Below, in pieces: positions 19,280 to 28,483 of a DNA stretch of 54,447 nucleotides (the stretch's first letter is position 1; each line of letters opens with the position of its first letter). A program made the position numbers and the translations under genes. Origin of the DNA: an uncultured Spartobacteria bacterium (lineage in GTDB: Bacteria > Verrucomicrobiota > Verrucomicrobiia > Chthoniobacterales > Chthoniobacteraceae). The notes under the pieces are model-generated. The model did no database searches and was not told where the DNA came from. It was given only the letters and a program-made list of their open reading frames with translations. The DNA is taken from NCBI GenBank assembly GCA_903901425.1, contig CAIURC010000104.1, positions 1 to 54,447 on the forward strand, given 5' to 3'.

Positions 19280-21619
19280 GTGAAAAAATTCCTCTCCTTC
19301 CTCGTCTGGCTGGCGGTAGCCGTGGCCGGCGCTCTGGCTTACCTGACTCTGGCACTCAAGCGGGGCGAACCCCTCAATTCCGGCTACATCCTGCTCGCCG
19401 CGGTCTGTACGTACGCCATCGGGTACCGCTTTTACTCCAAGTGGATCGCGGCAGCGGCGCTGACCTTGGACGACCGACGCGCCACCCCGTGTGAGGTCCA
19501 TGATGACGGCAAGGATTTCGTCAAAACCAACAAGTGGATCGTCTTCGGACATCATTTTGCAGCCATCTCCGGTCCCGGCCCGCTGGTGGGTCCGGTGCTC
19601 GCGGCGCAGTTCGGCTACCTGCCGGGCACGCTCTGGATTTTGATTGGGGTGGTGCTCGGAGGGGCCGTTCAGGATTTTGTGATCCTCGCTGCGTCGATGC
19701 GACGCAACGGGCGTTCGCTGGCGCAGATGCTGCGCGATGAACTCACGCCCGCAGCAGGCGCCATTGGCGTTCTGGCGATTCTCTCCATCATGATCATCCT
19801 CCTGGCCGTCCTTGCACTGGTGGTGGTCAACGCTCTGGCCGAGAGCCCGTGGGGCGTTTTCACCGTAGCCGCCACGGTGCCGATCGCGTTGCTCATGGGT
19901 GGGTACCTGCGCTGGATCCGGGTCGGGAAGGTTTTGGAAGGCTCGATTTTGGGCGTGGCGCTCCTGCTTTTGTCGGTTTGGGGCGGCCAATACATCCACG
20001 CCTCCCCGCAACTCAACCCGTTGTTCACCATCTCCGCGCCGCCCCTCGCCTGGACCATCATCCTGTACGCGCTCGCTGCCTCGGTGCTGCCCGTCTGGCT
20101 GCTGCTGGCACCGCGCGATTACCTGAGCACGTTCATGAAACTGGGCACCATCTTCGCGCTGGTGCTCGGCGTGTTCGTGGTTCTGCCCGAGATGAAGATG
20201 CCCGCCATCACGCCGTTCATCGACGGCTCCGGCCCCGTCGTTCCCGGGAGCCTGTTCCCGTTCTGTTTCATCACGATTGCGTGTGGTGCCATCAGCGGAT
20301 TCCACACTCTCATATCGAGTGGAATCACTCCGAAAATCATCACCCGCGAATCCTACACGCGACCCGTCGGCTACGGTGCGATGTGCCTTGAATCGCTGGT
20401 GGCCATCGTCGCCCTCGTGGCCGCTGCGACGCTCGATCCTGGTGTTTACCTCAGCATGAACATCAAGGCGTCCGGCGCGGATGCCGCGGCTATCGCACAG
20501 GCCACCGTCACGCAGGTCAACGCCTATGGTCCTGCATTTCAAGTCACCACGGACCAGATGAAGTCTCTGGCGGATCTGGTTCACGAGAACTCCCTCTTCG
20601 GACGGACCGGCGGTGCCGCCACGCTGGCGGTCGGCATGGCCAACATCTTCGGAAAAGTGTTCGGCAGTTCCCTTCTGGGCGTCTGGTACCACTTTGCGCT
20701 CATGTTTGAAGCGCTGTTCATCCTCACCACGCTGGATGCCGGCACCCGCGTCGGACGCTACCTCCTCCAGGACGCGCTCGGCCATGTCTGGAAGCCCTTG
20801 GGCAACACCAGCAGTCTATTCTCGAACCTCTTTGCCAGCACTCTGGTCGTGGCCGCCTGGGGCTATTTCCTGCTCAAAGCCGTCTATGATCCGGATGGCG
20901 GCATCAAGGCGCTCTGGCCCATCTTCGGCATCGCCAACCAGCTGCTCGCCTCCATCGCCCTCTGCCTCGCCACGACCGTCCTGCTCAAGACCGGCCTCCA
21001 GCGGTCTCCGAAAAAACAGCCGGCCCTTGCCCTCGTCACGCTCCTTCCGCTGGCTTGGCTGCTTACGGTCACCGCCACCGCCGCCGTTGAAAAAATCGGG
21101 CACTCCAACCCAAAGATCGGATTCCTTGCCGGCGCAACTGCCACGGAACAGAAGCTGCCCGCCTTGGAAAAAGCGCTCGAAACCGCGCCAGACGCTGCTG
21201 CGAAATCCAAAGCCGCTGCGGCGCTTAAGTCTGCAAATGCGCAGATCTTCAATCTCCGGCTGGATGCAGGCATCACTGCGGCTTTTTTGGGGATGGTGGC
21301 GGCGATTTTGGGCATCAGCCTGCGTGAATGGAGCCGGCTACTTTCCGGGAACCGGTCACCGGTAAGTTCCGAGACCGAACCAGTTTGGCTCAACCCGGGA
21401 AGCGTTCGGGAATCGGCGCCCTTTCCATCGATGGGCGTGATCGCGATTGGCCTGAGCCTGCTCCGCGAAATCTCTGGCGAGGGAGCGATTGACCGGGCCG
21501 AGACTGCCGCCTGTGCCTGTCAGACCACAGAATCGCAGGAGCCGACCAAATCGATCCGGCGCAATGTTTTTCTGACCACAACCGATGCCCGGTACCGGGG
21601 TATCAACCGTTGTTGCTAA
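19280..21619 (+). CDS. cstA: Carbon starvation protein A (peptide/pyruvate transporter)
   Basis: Starting at GTG 19280, the protein has about 15-16 membrane helices and the CstA hallmark GHHFAAISGPGPLVGP in the first third. GFHTLISSGITPK and a long hydrophobic C-terminal domain follow. CstA/BtsT-type carriers import peptides or pyruvate under nutrient limitation. After the last helix (about residue 690) the reading frame continues for about 80 residues of Cys- and Ser-rich sequence (ACACQTTESQEPTKS...RYRGINRCC). This does not look like CstA, so either a short tail follows or the natural stop was lost. Gene context (a secreted peptidase-like hydrolase 16 bases upstream) suggests a hydrolase/uptake unit. 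Confidence 0.93.
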   Translation: MKKFLSFLVWLAVAVAGALAYLTLALKRGEPLNSGYILLAAVCTYAIGYRFYSKWIAAAALTLDDRRATPCEVHDDGKDFVKTNKWIVFGHHFAAISGPGPLVGPVLAAQFGYLPGTLWILIGVVLGGAVQDFVILAASMRRNGRSLAQMLRDELTPAAGAIGVLAILSIMIILLAVLALVVVNALAESPWGVFTVAATVPIALLMGGYLRWIRVGKVLEGSILGVALLLLSVWGGQYIHASPQLNPLFTISAPPLAWTIILYALAASVLPVWLLLAPRDYLSTFMKLGTIFALVLGVFVVLPEMKMPAITPFIDGSGPVVPGSLFPFCFITIACGAISGFHTLISSGITPKIITRESYTRPVGYGAMCLESLVAIVALVAAATLDPGVYLSMNIKASGADAAAIAQATVTQVNAYGPAFQVTTDQMKSLADLVHENSLFGRTGGAATLAVGMANIFGKVFGSSLLGVWYHFALMFEALFILTTLDAGTRVGRYLLQDALGHVWKPLGNTSSLFSNLFASTLVVAAWGYFLLKAVYDPDGGIKALWPIFGIANQLLASIALCLATTVLLKTGLQRSPKKQPALALVTLLPLAWLLTVTATAAVEKIGHSNPKIGFLAGATATEQKLPALEKALETAPDAAAKSKAAAALKSANAQIFNLRLDAGITAAFLGMVAAILGISLREWSRLLSGNRSPVSSETEPVWLNPGSVRESAPFPSMGVIAIGLSLLREISGEGAIDRAETAACACQTTESQEPTKSIRRNVFLTTTDARYRGINRCC

Positions 21620-21651
21620 GCCCCGCCCACAAAAGTTCTGCTCCTCTCCCC

Positions 21652-22539
21652 ATGAAATCCCACGTCCCCTCCATCGGCCGACTGCAGTTGTTTGCATGCG
21701 TTGTTCTAGCCGGACTTCTGCCCGCCTCACCCGTTGCCGCGCAATCCACTCCTCCCGTGATTCCGCTCTGGGAAAAGGGCGCACCGGGGTTTGAAAACCG
21801 CAAGGACGAACCGGAACAGGCGGACAAAGGCTCCGTGACCAACGTCCATTACCCCACCCTCACCGCGTTCCTGCCTGCCCGTGAAAAAGCCAATGGCGTG
21901 GCCATCGTGGTGGCGCCGGGCGGCGGCCTCTCGAAGCTCGGATTCCAGTCGGGCGGAGTTGAACCCGCGGAATTGCTGGCAAAGGAAGGATACACCGCGT
22001 TTGTGCTGAAATACCGGCTCCCGCGCCAGCCCGGGGTTCCCTACAAGTTTGAGGAACACACCCTGCAGGACGGCCAGCGCGCCATCCGGATGGTCCGGTC
22101 GAAGGCCGCGGAGCTCGGGTTCCAAGCCGACAAGGTCGGCATTCTCGGGTTCTCCGCGGGCGGCGAGGTGGTTTCGCTCATCAGCTACCGTTCCGGCAAT
22201 GGCAATGCATCTGCAGAGGATCCGGTCGACCGCCTCAATGGCCGGCCCGATTTCCAACTCCTCGTCTATCCGGGCCCGCTCGGGATTCCCTCCGCGCTCC
22301 CTCCCAACTCCCCGCCCGCGTTCCTGCTGATCGCCGCGGATGACCCGCACACGAGCGTTCTTCTGAACCTCATGCAGCGTTTTCGCGAGACCGGGACTCC
22401 CTACGAGTGCCACATCTACACCCGGGGCGGACACGGGTTCGGCATGGGAAAACGCACCCAGCGCCTCAGCCTTTCGCACTGGCCGGACCGGATGCTGGAA
22501 TGGCTGCACGACGAGGTGCTGCATCCGGGCACAAAATAA
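21652..22539 (+). CDS. Secreted alpha/beta hydrolase (xylan-esterase-like, BD-FAE type)
   Basis: The 295-aa protein has a signal peptide (1-30, ending PVAAQ). Its alpha/beta-hydrolase core has the oxyanion segment VVAPGGG (86-92), GFSAGGE (nucleophile Ser168), AADDPH as probable acid, and GGHGFGMG with the catalytic His. Such 'endo-1,4-beta-xylanase-like' esterases remove acetyl or other ester groups from plant polysaccharides. The precise substrate is unknown. The gene starts 33 bases after cstA on the same strand and may be its operon partner. It converges with the FAD oxidoreductase gene at 22590. Confidence 0.88.
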   Translation: MKSHVPSIGRLQLFACVVLAGLLPASPVAAQSTPPVIPLWEKGAPGFENRKDEPEQADKGSVTNVHYPTLTAFLPAREKANGVAIVVAPGGGLSKLGFQSGGVEPAELLAKEGYTAFVLKYRLPRQPGVPYKFEEHTLQDGQRAIRMVRSKAAELGFQADKVGILGFSAGGEVVSLISYRSGNGNASAEDPVDRLNGRPDFQLLVYPGPLGIPSALPPNSPPAFLLIAADDPHTSVLLNLMQRFRETGTPYECHIYTRGGHGFGMGKRTQRLSLSHWPDRMLEWLHDEVLHPGTK

Positions 22540-22589
22540 CCGCCCAGAAACCGACGCGGCTTTCCTGCACCGGCGGCAGCGAGCCGGCC

Positions 22590-24260
22590 TCAGTCCAGCA
22601 ACTGATCCTCGGCAAGGAGCACCTTGCGGAGTGCGGAATAATCGACGTCCTGAACCGGAAGATTTCCTGAGAGCGCAATGGCGGCCGCTGCACCGGCGCT
22701 CTGCCCCAGAATCATGTACACGGGCTCCATCCGGGAGGAGCCATAGGCGGGGTGGCTGGATGAAATCACCGTCGGCACCAGCAGGTTCACGCAGTCCGCT
22801 TTCTTCGGACGGATGCTCCGGTAGCTGATCCTATACGGATTCGGCACGGCGTAATCGAACTGGCCCTCCACGCCGACCATGTCGCCTTTCCAGTTCCGCT
22901 GGGCTTCGGTGGCCTCGTCCGAGATCCGGATATGGGCGTCCTTGGCGGTCTTGTAGACGATCCGCCGCACCACATGGGAATCCATGATGAAGCTGCCCAG
23001 CCCAACGGAATCTTCGACGGTGGTTTTTCCCAGACAATCTTTCTCCGTGAGCACGTAGTCGCCCCGGAGCCGGCGCGCCTCACGGACATAGAGTTCGTGC
23101 GGCCAGCCTTCGGTTTCAGAAAACTCATTTCTGGGGAGACCGAACTTCCCGACCCGTTTCCTCAGCGGCTCCGGAATACTCGGATCATTCGCAAGGAAAT
23201 AGAGGTAGCCTTTCTGGTAGTTGACGTGGTCCTGAAAGATTTTCTCCCTTTCCTCGTAACTCCCCTCGGCCCATCCGTAGCTTCCACCAACTAGATCAAA
23301 GGAGACGGGCCCGGCACTGTTGCAGTCGCCTTCGTTGAGTTTGAACGGGCCGCGGGAGTAGACAAGGTTCCACCAGTCGGGGCTCGGCGCGGCGTTGATG
23401 TAGCGTTGGAGCAATTCGTAGCGTTCCCTCCGGAAATTGGCCGGCATTGGCCAGGGCAATGGGTTCTTTTCCGTGGCGTAGACCCGGAAACAGAAGGGTT
23501 GGCAGCGTTTGTCGGCCTGGCCGTGTTCCTCCATGGTGTACCCAACTGCGTGCACACCCTCGATCAGGCCGCTCTTCGGATCACCGGGTGTCTTGTAGGG
23601 ATCCACCATCCACTGAAAATTGTGCGGAGACTGGCGGGCACCAATCTGGATGCCGTTCAACATCTCACCATATTCCGAAGCAGACTCGCGCCCAGCCACG
23701 TGTTCGCAGCCCGCACGCGCCATCAAATCGCCCTCGTAGCTGCTGTCGATAAAGACGCCGCCCCGGGCCGAATTGCCGTTTTCAAATGTGATCCGGGTCA
23801 ACCGGGAACCGCTTTTTTCCACCCGGTCCAGCCGGTGCTCAAAGAATACCGGGATATCCAGATCGGTGAGCATGGTCAAAAAGAGTTCCTCCACCTGGGC
23901 AGGGCTCTGGGCCCGGTTTTTCCAGAACTCCAAAAACACCTTTTTGGCCATCCCGCCGATGGCATATTTTTTCCCGAAATCGACGTCGCTCAGCCCGGAG
24001 GAAGACATCCCTCCGACATGGCGGCGGAACACAAATACACCGGCGCTTTTTCCCATCCGTTTCGCCTGACAGGCAGCGGAGACCGCAGCCGGGCTCGCAC
24101 CGTAGATCACGACGTCGAACGCGAACTCTTTGGGGGCCGCGACTTTTGGGACGGGATAGTAGTATTTCAGGCCGGGATTCGGAGTGCCGGGCTTGGGGAG
24201 TTCTTTGGAAAAACCAGTCGCGGTAATCGCAAGGAGGGTGGTCAGGATTTGATGTTTCAT
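22590..24260 (-). CDS. Secreted FAD-dependent oxidoreductase (first of two paralogues)
   Basis: The 556-aa protein has an N-terminal signal-like segment and an FAD-binding Rossmann start FDVVIYGASPAAVSAA (48-63; the canonical GxGxxG is relaxed). It continues with RHVGGMSSSGLSDVDFG, IDSSYEGDLMARAG, and near the C-terminus NLLVPTVISSSHPAYGSSRMEPVYM. These mark the FAD_oxidored (PF12831) family of PVC bacteria, often found in polysaccharide-utilisation loci; the reaction is unknown. ATG 24260 lies 22 bases after the FecR-like gene, making it the third gene of the sigma-FecR-oxidoreductase operon. It is clearly paralogous to the protein at 32514. Confidence 0.88.
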   Translation of the reverse strand: MKHQILTTLLAITATGFSKELPKPGTPNPGLKYYYPVPKVAAPKEFAFDVVIYGASPAAVSAACQAKRMGKSAGVFVFRRHVGGMSSSGLSDVDFGKKYAIGGMAKKVFLEFWKNRAQSPAQVEELFLTMLTDLDIPVFFEHRLDRVEKSGSRLTRITFENGNSARGGVFIDSSYEGDLMARAGCEHVAGRESASEYGEMLNGIQIGARQSPHNFQWMVDPYKTPGDPKSGLIEGVHAVGYTMEEHGQADKRCQPFCFRVYATEKNPLPWPMPANFRRERYELLQRYINAAPSPDWWNLVYSRGPFKLNEGDCNSAGPVSFDLVGGSYGWAEGSYEEREKIFQDHVNYQKGYLYFLANDPSIPEPLRKRVGKFGLPRNEFSETEGWPHELYVREARRLRGDYVLTEKDCLGKTTVEDSVGLGSFIMDSHVVRRIVYKTAKDAHIRISDEATEAQRNWKGDMVGVEGQFDYAVPNPYRISYRSIRPKKADCVNLLVPTVISSSHPAYGSSRMEPVYMILGQSAGAAAAIALSGNLPVQDVDYSALRKVLLAEDQLLD

Positions 24261-24282
24261 AGTGGGGAGGGAAAGCGCCCGG

Positions 24283-25692
24283 TCAGTAGACACTCAGCCG
24301 AGGCGGAGAAAGCGTTGGATGGCGGTTTCCGGCAATGCCAAGCACGAGGCCGCCTTCCACCGTGATGGGGTTTTCGCGAACCAAAATCAGCGTGAGCAAC
24401 CGATTCGAATCAGTCTGGATCTGCTGTAGGAGTCTCGGATCCTCAACGACAAAAACCCCGGTCTGAACACCGCGCGGCACTGTGAACTCGCCCACCCGCA
24501 CCGCCTCAGATGTGTTCACCTTGCCTGCACTCGGGTCAAAGGCTGGCTGGGTCGACCAACTGAGCGCATCCGCGCTCCACGTGTCCGACTCGTCGCGGGT
24601 CACCGCGTAAACCGCGATCCGCGCGTCGTCTCCCTGCGAGGCATACCCGTACCCGGACGGATCGAGGTTCAAGGTGAGCCGGGCCCGCGTCGCATCCGGG
24701 ATTTTCGGTAGGGCACTGAGGTCGAACCGGAGCAGCACCTTGCGTCCGTATCCCTGCTCCAAGCAGTGCTTGAGCAGCAGCACCGTGGACGACTGGTTGT
24801 TGGCCGTGCGCGGCTCGGAGACATAGGCGGCCTCACCCCGCCCCGTGCGGGTGGTGATTTCAGAGGTGAAAATCCGGGCGGGATCTGCCGTTTCAGGGCG
24901 GCGCGGCTCCGGATGAAAAGGAATTTGGGGCAACACTTTCTCCGGAGTGATCGAAGCCATTTGCCGGGTGGTCAGCCGGAGCGGCGGCGCCCCATTGGCG
25001 TGCAAAAGTTCCACCTCGCCCTGCATCACATGCACGCTGGCATGCCCGGCGGAATCCGTACTGACTCCGAAATCTGTGCCGTGATCAATGAGAGTTGCGC
25101 TCGGTGTTTGAACGGTGAATCCGCGCGCGGCAGGGGGGACATGCGCCACGAGCGAGCCTCGGATCAGACGGCAGACATTCGGCGCCTCCACAGCCACTTC
25201 CGACGGCCCCTCCAGAGTGACCTCTGCCCCCTGTGCGAACCGGATGCGCGCGATCCCTTCGTTCAAACGGAGGGTGCCCTTGGAGAGCAGGCTTCCCTGT
25301 TCGGTGGGGAGCGAGCAACTGGCCCATTGAGCACTCTGAGACTCGACGACCTCCGCAATGCGGGGTTCTCTGCCTGCGCGGAATTGTCGGAATGCTGCGG
25401 CTGCGAAAACCAGAAACAGAGCGGCAGCCGCCCAGCGCCCAAAATTCCCCCCAAAAAAACGGCGCGTCGTGGATCCTGACGAGTTGCCAGCCGGCTCCTG
25501 CAGGAGAATCTCGCGCAGGCTTTGGGTGGAATTGGCCTGGGCTTCAAGCGCCACCTCAAGATTTGCGTACTGGAGGTAGAGTCGGGCCACGGCTTCCTCC
25601 TTCATCAAAGTGGTCTGGAGCAGTTCGCACTCTTCCTGCGTGCAGGCTCCCGCGAGGTGCCGTTGGATCAGATCGTGCCAGTCAGGAGTCAT
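24283..25692 (-). CDS. FecR-like transmembrane protein with C-terminal DNRLRE domain
   Basis: The 469-aa protein has a cytoplasmic, anti-sigma-like N-terminus (about 1-60, WHDLIQRHLAGACTQEECELLQ), one membrane helix (86-102) and a FecR beta-domain. The FecR part includes LRLNEGIARIRFAQGAEVTLEGP, SATLIDHGTDFGV and MQGEVEL (140-230). The C-terminal ~180-residue DNRLRE/CBM96-like beta-sandwich includes KVLLRFDLSALP, RARLTLNL and TWSADALSWSTQP, and may bind glycan. The start overlaps the sigma factor's stop in an ATGA. It therefore probably senses an extracellular ligand and controls the cognate sigma factor. The adjoining FAD oxidoreductase gene begins 22 bases downstream. Confidence 0.9.
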   Translation of the reverse strand: MTPDWHDLIQRHLAGACTQEECELLQTTLMKEEAVARLYLQYANLEVALEAQANSTQSLREILLQEPAGNSSGSTTRRFFGGNFGRWAAAALFLVFAAAAFRQFRAGREPRIAEVVESQSAQWASCSLPTEQGSLLSKGTLRLNEGIARIRFAQGAEVTLEGPSEVAVEAPNVCRLIRGSLVAHVPPAARGFTVQTPSATLIDHGTDFGVSTDSAGHASVHVMQGEVELLHANGAPPLRLTTRQMASITPEKVLPQIPFHPEPRRPETADPARIFTSEITTRTGRGEAAYVSEPRTANNQSSTVLLLKHCLEQGYGRKVLLRFDLSALPKIPDATRARLTLNLDPSGYGYASQGDDARIAVYAVTRDESDTWSADALSWSTQPAFDPSAGKVNTSEAVRVGEFTVPRGVQTGVFVVEDPRLLQQIQTDSNRLLTLILVRENPITVEGGLVLGIAGNRHPTLSPPRLSVY

Positions 25693-26216
25693 ACGTTTTG
25701 TTCCCGGAGCACGGTGCGTTGAACGCACTCGAGCAATGCCTGCCGGATCCGGTGGAGAATTTTGTAGAGCGCCATGGGAGTTTGACCGCGACGCTGCGCC
25801 AGCTCGTCAATCCGCGTGCCCCGGGCATAGGCACCGAGCACAAGTTCGCGCTGCGCCTGGGGCAGCTTCTGAAGGCAGCACTCCAAAGCCCTCCGCTCCG
25901 CAGCCCGCGGCTCCGATTCCGCCTGGGCGAGATCTGCGAGCCGTTGCACCAACTGATCGTCAAAGACATGCCGGTCCCGTGCACGCCGCCGCAAATGCAT
26001 CCGGACCAAATTCCGGGCAACGCCAAATGCCCAAGGCCGGAACTCCCGGGCAGATTCGAACCCCTGCCAGAGCGCGACAGCCAGATCCTGCATGACATCC
26101 GAGGACTCGTCCCGAGTTGGCAACAGCGAACGGACAAAGGCGTGCAACGCACCCTCATTTTCCGCGTACAGACGCAGAAACTGGTCATTCAGGGGGGGGA
26201 CAGAACGGGTAGTCAT
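25689..26216 (-). CDS. ECF sigma factor, Rhodopirellula/Verrucomicrobium type
   Basis: The 175-aa protein contains sigma region 2 (ALHAFVRSLL, DVMQDLAVALWQGFE, FRPWAFGVARN) and region 4 (LPQAQRELVLGAYARGTRIDELAQRRGQTPMALYK, described here by its ends). This is the pattern of the TIGR02989-type family expanded in PVC bacteria, which typically sits upstream of a FecR/LamG-like gene, as here. It overlaps that gene by four bases (ATGA), so translation is probably coupled. Its expected job is to direct RNA polymerase to a few target promoters, possibly its own operon with the FAD oxidoreductase. Confidence 0.92.
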   Translation of the reverse strand: MTTRSVPPLNDQFLRLYAENEGALHAFVRSLLPTRDESSDVMQDLAVALWQGFESAREFRPWAFGVARNLVRMHLRRRARDRHVFDDQLVQRLADLAQAESEPRAAERRALECCLQKLPQAQRELVLGAYARGTRIDELAQRRGQTPMALYKILHRIRQALLECVQRTVLREQNV

Positions 26217-26682
26217 GGAGGCTCTTTCTCAATCGTTGCCGGAGCCCCGTCCCTTTGCCGCATTTTTTCCCAAGTCTTTTTTCTGGCCCCTGAGAAGGCC
26301 CTGTCGGTGCGGCAAATCAAAACCGCTCCACGCCGGCTGGAATCCGGAACGGATTCCCCGCAACCTCTGTCTTTCCGTTCTTTCAGACCAGCCGCGTGTC
26401 GGGCGAGATCTCGGTCAACTCTTACAGACCACAGAACCAAACATTCGCGTGAGGCAACGGCTCACATGGGCAGGCTTCAAGCCCGGGGTATTTCCATTCT
26501 GGTTTGCCCCCAGAAATGCCGCCCCCCCTCGGCCGTGAGTTCTGCAGTTCGCGCAGTAGGGCCTGCGGAAAGAAAACACAGGCAGAGAAGGTCCATCCGG
26601 ATTCTCAGAGAGCCAGCAGGAAAGCAAATTCCGAGCGATGGGCGGCACTGCATCTAGGAAGCGATCGCCCACGGAACTCGTC
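26217..26682. other. Upstream region of the sigma-factor operon, no gene seen
   Basis: These 466 bases lie between the sigma factor start and the end of the next minus-strand gene. Short frames have no family features. Promoter elements for the sigma operon should be here; none could be assigned confidently. Confidence 0.45.
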
Positions 26683-27474
26683 TCACGGTTTCCCGGCGGC
26701 TTCCTGTCTTTCCTTAGCGATCTGGCCCGGGCGCTTCTGGCGGACAGTCCGGTCCTCCTGTTTGGGGAGTTTCATGCGATTCTTCGGCCAGCCGGGCTGA
26801 TACCCCGGCGCAAGGGTCCACAGGGTCACACGGTCCACCTCAACTTCGCCCTCCTGTCGCCCCACAAACGCAAGGTCATGATTGCCGCGGAGAAATGCCG
26901 CATGCTTGCCGTACAACACGAGACTGGGATCCATCCGCACCAAAACCTCGTCTCCACACACCTCTGCAATGACCTCGTACCAGCGCCCCGGCTCGAGCCG
27001 GAACTTTGGCTCCTGAGCCACCATAACTGTTTCGCCGTCCGCCATGAGACGCGCCCCCTCCAGCCCAAACTCCACGCGTCCAATGTGGTGCCCCAGATCA
27101 ATGGACGGGATTCTCCGCAGAGAAGGCACCGCCTCCGGATCCAATCCACCCAGAAATCGGACGGCAAAACGCGCGATGTAATCCGGCGGACAATTCCTGA
27201 ACCCACCCCGGGCCTCGAGCCCGCGGTGATCCTTGTGCGAGGCCTGATACCCGGGCGTGGAGGGGCGTCCGTGAAGAACGCCATTTTCCACCGCCCACTG
27301 CGTGCCCTGCGCCGGATGCCAGATCTCTTTTCCGAGCGGCTTGGGCGTTTGAAACTCGTCCTGATACACCGCGCGGTCGGGCACTAGCATCCACGGCTCC
27401 ATCTCGGCGTGGCCAGACGGAATCCAAGAACTGAAGGCGGCACAGAATAAAACCAAAAAGGATCGGTAAGACAT
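26683..27474 (-). CDS. Secreted jelly-roll (DUF1080-like) protein
   Basis: The 263-aa protein has a signal peptide (MSYRSFLVLFCAAFSSW..SGHA) and a beta-sandwich region. The pattern is VYQDEFQTP...WAVENGVLHGRP...YIARFAVRFLGG...RWYEVIAEVCGDEVLVRMD...VEVDRVTLW, which is the 3-keto-disaccharide hydrolase (DUF1080)/concanavalin-like plan. The C-terminus is Lys/Arg/Gln-rich. Function is inferred as sugar binding or hydrolysis outside the cell. ATG 27474 was preferred over an upstream in-frame start because it begins a clean signal peptide. The gene is divergent from the hydrolase at 27675. Confidence 0.72.
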   Translation of the reverse strand: MSYRSFLVLFCAAFSSWIPSGHAEMEPWMLVPDRAVYQDEFQTPKPLGKEIWHPAQGTQWAVENGVLHGRPSTPGYQASHKDHRGLEARGGFRNCPPDYIARFAVRFLGGLDPEAVPSLRRIPSIDLGHHIGRVEFGLEGARLMADGETVMVAQEPKFRLEPGRWYEVIAEVCGDEVLVRMDPSLVLYGKHAAFLRGNHDLAFVGRQEGEVEVDRVTLWTLAPGYQPGWPKNRMKLPKQEDRTVRQKRPGQIAKERQEAAGKP

Positions 27475-27674
27475 GGAGAGATGATTTCGGGACTCGCAAC
27501 CTACAGAGGGATGCTCCGCGAGAACCCGTTTTTGGACAGCGCTCCGTAGATTTTTGATGCGGCACGCCCTCCGGACCGGATCGAACGTGAGGCTGATCAC
27601 GCCATGACGCGCCTCAGATTTCCTCGACCCACAAGGTTTCTGGAGTCAATTTTCCCAGCACACAACCTCCTCCC

Positions 27675-28457
27675 ATGCGTTTGTTCCCCCTTCTCTTCGC
27701 GTTCCTTGCCCTAGTCGCCCCGCTGCATGCCGCCCCCCCTGAAAAACTCACCATCGACGGACATGCCGTTAACATAAAGGTCCCCGAGAAGGCGGCCCCG
27801 GGAAATCCGTGGCTCTGGGTGGGGGAATTTGGTGGGCACCTCAAATCATTGGAAGACGGTCTGGTGGAGCGCGGATGGCACGTGGTGTACGTGAGTGCCA
27901 GCAACCTGTTCGGCTCCACCCGGGCGATGGATCTCTGGGACAAGGTCTACGACCAACTCAGAACACAGCGCGGTCTGGCTCCGCGTCCGGCGCTGCTGGG
28001 CATCTCCCGGGGCGGTCTTTATGTGAATGCATGGACCCGCCGGCACCCCGACCGCGTCTCGGTGCTGTGTCTGGACAACGCCGTGTGCGACATCCGCTCC
28101 TGGCCGGGCGGATTCCAACTCACTGCCAAGGGCAAGGGCAGCACCAAGGACTGGGACCTCTACAAAAAAGAATTCCAGTTTGGATCCGACGAAGAGGCCT
28201 TGAAAAACTCGATCCAGCCCACCGCCGGGATGGATGCCGCAGTGAAAGCTGGTGTCCTGCTGATCTCGGTGCACGGCACCGCGGACAGCACGGTCCCCTA
28301 TGTCGACAACGCCCAGAAACTCGCAGAGTTCTGGGACAAAACCGGGGGCCGGACCCGGCTCTTTGCCAAGGAGGGCGGAGATCATCATCCGCACGGGCTG
28401 CCTGATCCGAAGCCTGTTCTGGAGGTTTTCGGGACCGAATCCCAGCAGCCCCGCTGA
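27675..28457 (+). CDS. Secreted alpha/beta hydrolase
   Basis: The 260-aa protein has a signal peptide (1-20, ending PLHAA) and an alpha/beta-hydrolase fold. The nucleophile elbow is GISRGG (Ser111, the middle x being Arg), the probable acid Asp lies in HGTADSTVPY, and the probable base His in GGDHHPHG near the C-terminus. The compact size and exported location fit a small carbohydrate or acyl esterase. The substrate is unknown. It converges with the response regulator gene at 28484. Confidence 0.82.
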   Translation: MRLFPLLFAFLALVAPLHAAPPEKLTIDGHAVNIKVPEKAAPGNPWLWVGEFGGHLKSLEDGLVERGWHVVYVSASNLFGSTRAMDLWDKVYDQLRTQRGLAPRPALLGISRGGLYVNAWTRRHPDRVSVLCLDNAVCDIRSWPGGFQLTAKGKGSTKDWDLYKKEFQFGSDEEALKNSIQPTAGMDAAVKAGVLLISVHGTADSTVPYVDNAQKLAEFWDKTGGRTRLFAKEGGDHHPHGLPDPKPVLEVFGTESQQPR

Positions 28458-28483
28458 ACCGCTTCGGCGAAGGCGGGATCGCG

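Noticed and set aside
19115-20785. 556-codon open frame on the minus strand
   Set aside because: Opposite cstA with its membrane helices and hallmark motif; the minus translation is low-complexity and charged.
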